Below the pieces are notes generated by a model, which made no database searches, was not told where the DNA came from, and saw nothing but the letters and a program-made list of their open reading frames with translations. From Cellvibrionales bacterium UBA2511 (GTDB lineage Bacteria > Pseudomonadota > Gammaproteobacteria > Pseudomonadales > Porticoccaceae): a stretch of DNA of 6,283 nt. The stretch is taken from the NCBI GenBank assembly GCA_002341315.1, contig DDNV01000054.1, forward strand, positions 1 through 6,283, written 5' to 3'. The translations under genes and the position numbers were made by a program. Position 1 is the stretch's first letter. Every line of letters begins with the position of its first letter. Shown here piece after piece: positions 5,587 to 6,283 of this stretch.

Positions 5587-6283
5587 TCCTGTCGGCGAAA
5601 CAGATAATTCTTTCTGCCGTTATTGCACACCACCAGTTGCCGCCCGACCTGATCACAATGCTCCAACTGCAGCGCCAGTGAGTCTGACTGTGGCTCGTTA
5701 ACAGCCAGACGCTGCTTATCCTTCTTCAGAAAACCAAACATCGTTTCAAAGCGCTGGGCGAAATCCACCCCTCTGGCCATCACATCGTCAAACAGATAAA
5801 CAAATTTCGCATAGGAGAACGTCGACCCGCCAAGGCCGATTTCCATCATCTTCTCCAAATATTGCCGATAGGCCGCCGCCAGGTAATCAGCCCGGGTCGC
5901 CCGATCATCCAATGCGCCGCGAAATGCCGGTATGCGCATTTTATTCGATGGTTTGAGCACGCCTCCCGCCAGCCGGCTATTGGCCAGATTGCTCACCAGC
6001 ACATAGCGAACTCCCTCGCAAATCAACCACTGATGATCGAGTTGGCAGCCATCCAGTCCGTTGTCGGTCTCGAGGGGCTCTGCTGCCGCAACGCTCGCCG
6101 GCACAGGCAGTCGGGTATCGGCTGGCACGGCAACGTCAATACCGGCTCTGGCGGCAGGTCGCCTGAGCAACAGGGCCTGAATTTTGTCGTTGTTGCGCCG
6201 AAAGTCCAGCAATGACGGCAGATCAGCCCCCTGACCCGCAGCCTGCACTTCACAGTAGAGTTGCTCGTAATAGGTTTCAGCCA
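5583..6283 (-). CDS. Hypothetical protein, about 233 aa, start just outside the window
   Basis: I do not recognise this protein. The frame is open from the TAA at 5585-5583 to the right edge. A GTG at 6248 could start it, but the frame continues upstream as AETYYEQLYCE. The last two bases of the window (complement TG) are followed in frame by that sequence, so an ATG, GTG or TTG at 6284-6282 is the more natural start and gives 233 aa. In that numbering an N-terminal helical part (about 1-45) is followed by an Ala/Pro-rich linker (about 45-75). A C-terminal domain (about 80-233) carries WLICEGVRYVLVSNL, a helical ADYLAAAYRQYLEKMMEIGL segment, FSYAKFVYLFDDVM, and a final strand-rich QLVVCNNGRKNYLFRRQD. 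There is no signal peptide or membrane span, so it is probably cytosolic. Its convergent neighbour shares 4 nt with it. Confidence 0.78.
   Translation of the reverse strand, partial: AETYYEQLYCEVQAAGQGADLPSLLDFRRNNDKIQALLLRRPAARAGIDVAVPADTRLPVPASVAAAEPLETDNGLDGCQLDHQWLICEGVRYVLVSNLANSRLAGGVLKPSNKMRIPAFRGALDDRATRADYLAAAYRQYLEKMMEIGLGGSTFSYAKFVYLFDDVMARGVDFAQRFETMFGFLKKDKQRLAVNEPQSDSLALQLEHCDQVGRQLVVCNNGRKNYLFRRQD

Overview
The window is a chromosomal heat-shock and DNA-repair locus from a gammaproteobacterium. The order grpE-dnaK-dnaJ on the minus strand, with recN divergent on the plus strand, is the one known from Pseudomonas-type gammaproteobacteria; E. coli has nadK and recN near grpE. The protein sequences agree: DnaK has the proteobacterial EEVKD-type tail, and both GrpE and RecN are close to E. 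coli length. The genus cannot be named from this sequence alone. A marine Cellvibrionales- or Pseudomonadales-like organism is a guess. There are no mobile elements, tRNA or rRNA genes, or CRISPR arrays.

Minus strand, 3029 down to 1: grpE (GTG start at 3029), dnaK (2367-445) and the first 95 codons of dnaJ (from 285, running off the left edge) form the chaperone operon. Two sigma-32 (RpoH) type promoters can be read by eye. One lies upstream of grpE (3086-3114). A near-copy with the same 13-nt spacing lies directly upstream of dnaK (2421-2449), and its -35 box contains the grpE stop codon. The 159-nt dnaK-dnaJ gap holds four potential stem-loops and no good dnaJ promoter, so dnaJ probably depends on read-through from dnaK.

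Plus strand, 3185 to 5042: recN (GTG start) encodes the SMC-like double-strand-break repair ATPase. About 70 nt after its stop is a well-formed 34-codon gene for a single-pass membrane microprotein (4938-5042), with a good Shine-Dalgarno sequence and a GTG start. A weak terminator-like hairpin and a new promoter follow.

Right end: 5209-5586 (+) encodes an unrecognised 125-aa protein with a strong ribosome binding site. It converges on an unrecognised 233-aa protein gene on the minus strand (5583 to the right edge), and the two stop codons share one TTAA. The start codon of that last gene appears to lie one base beyond the window.

The chaperone operon is conserved housekeeping. The less explained parts are the duplicated heat-shock promoter, the structured dnaK-dnaJ spacer, the microprotein after recN, the lack of a recognisable LexA box at recN, and the two orphan genes at the right.
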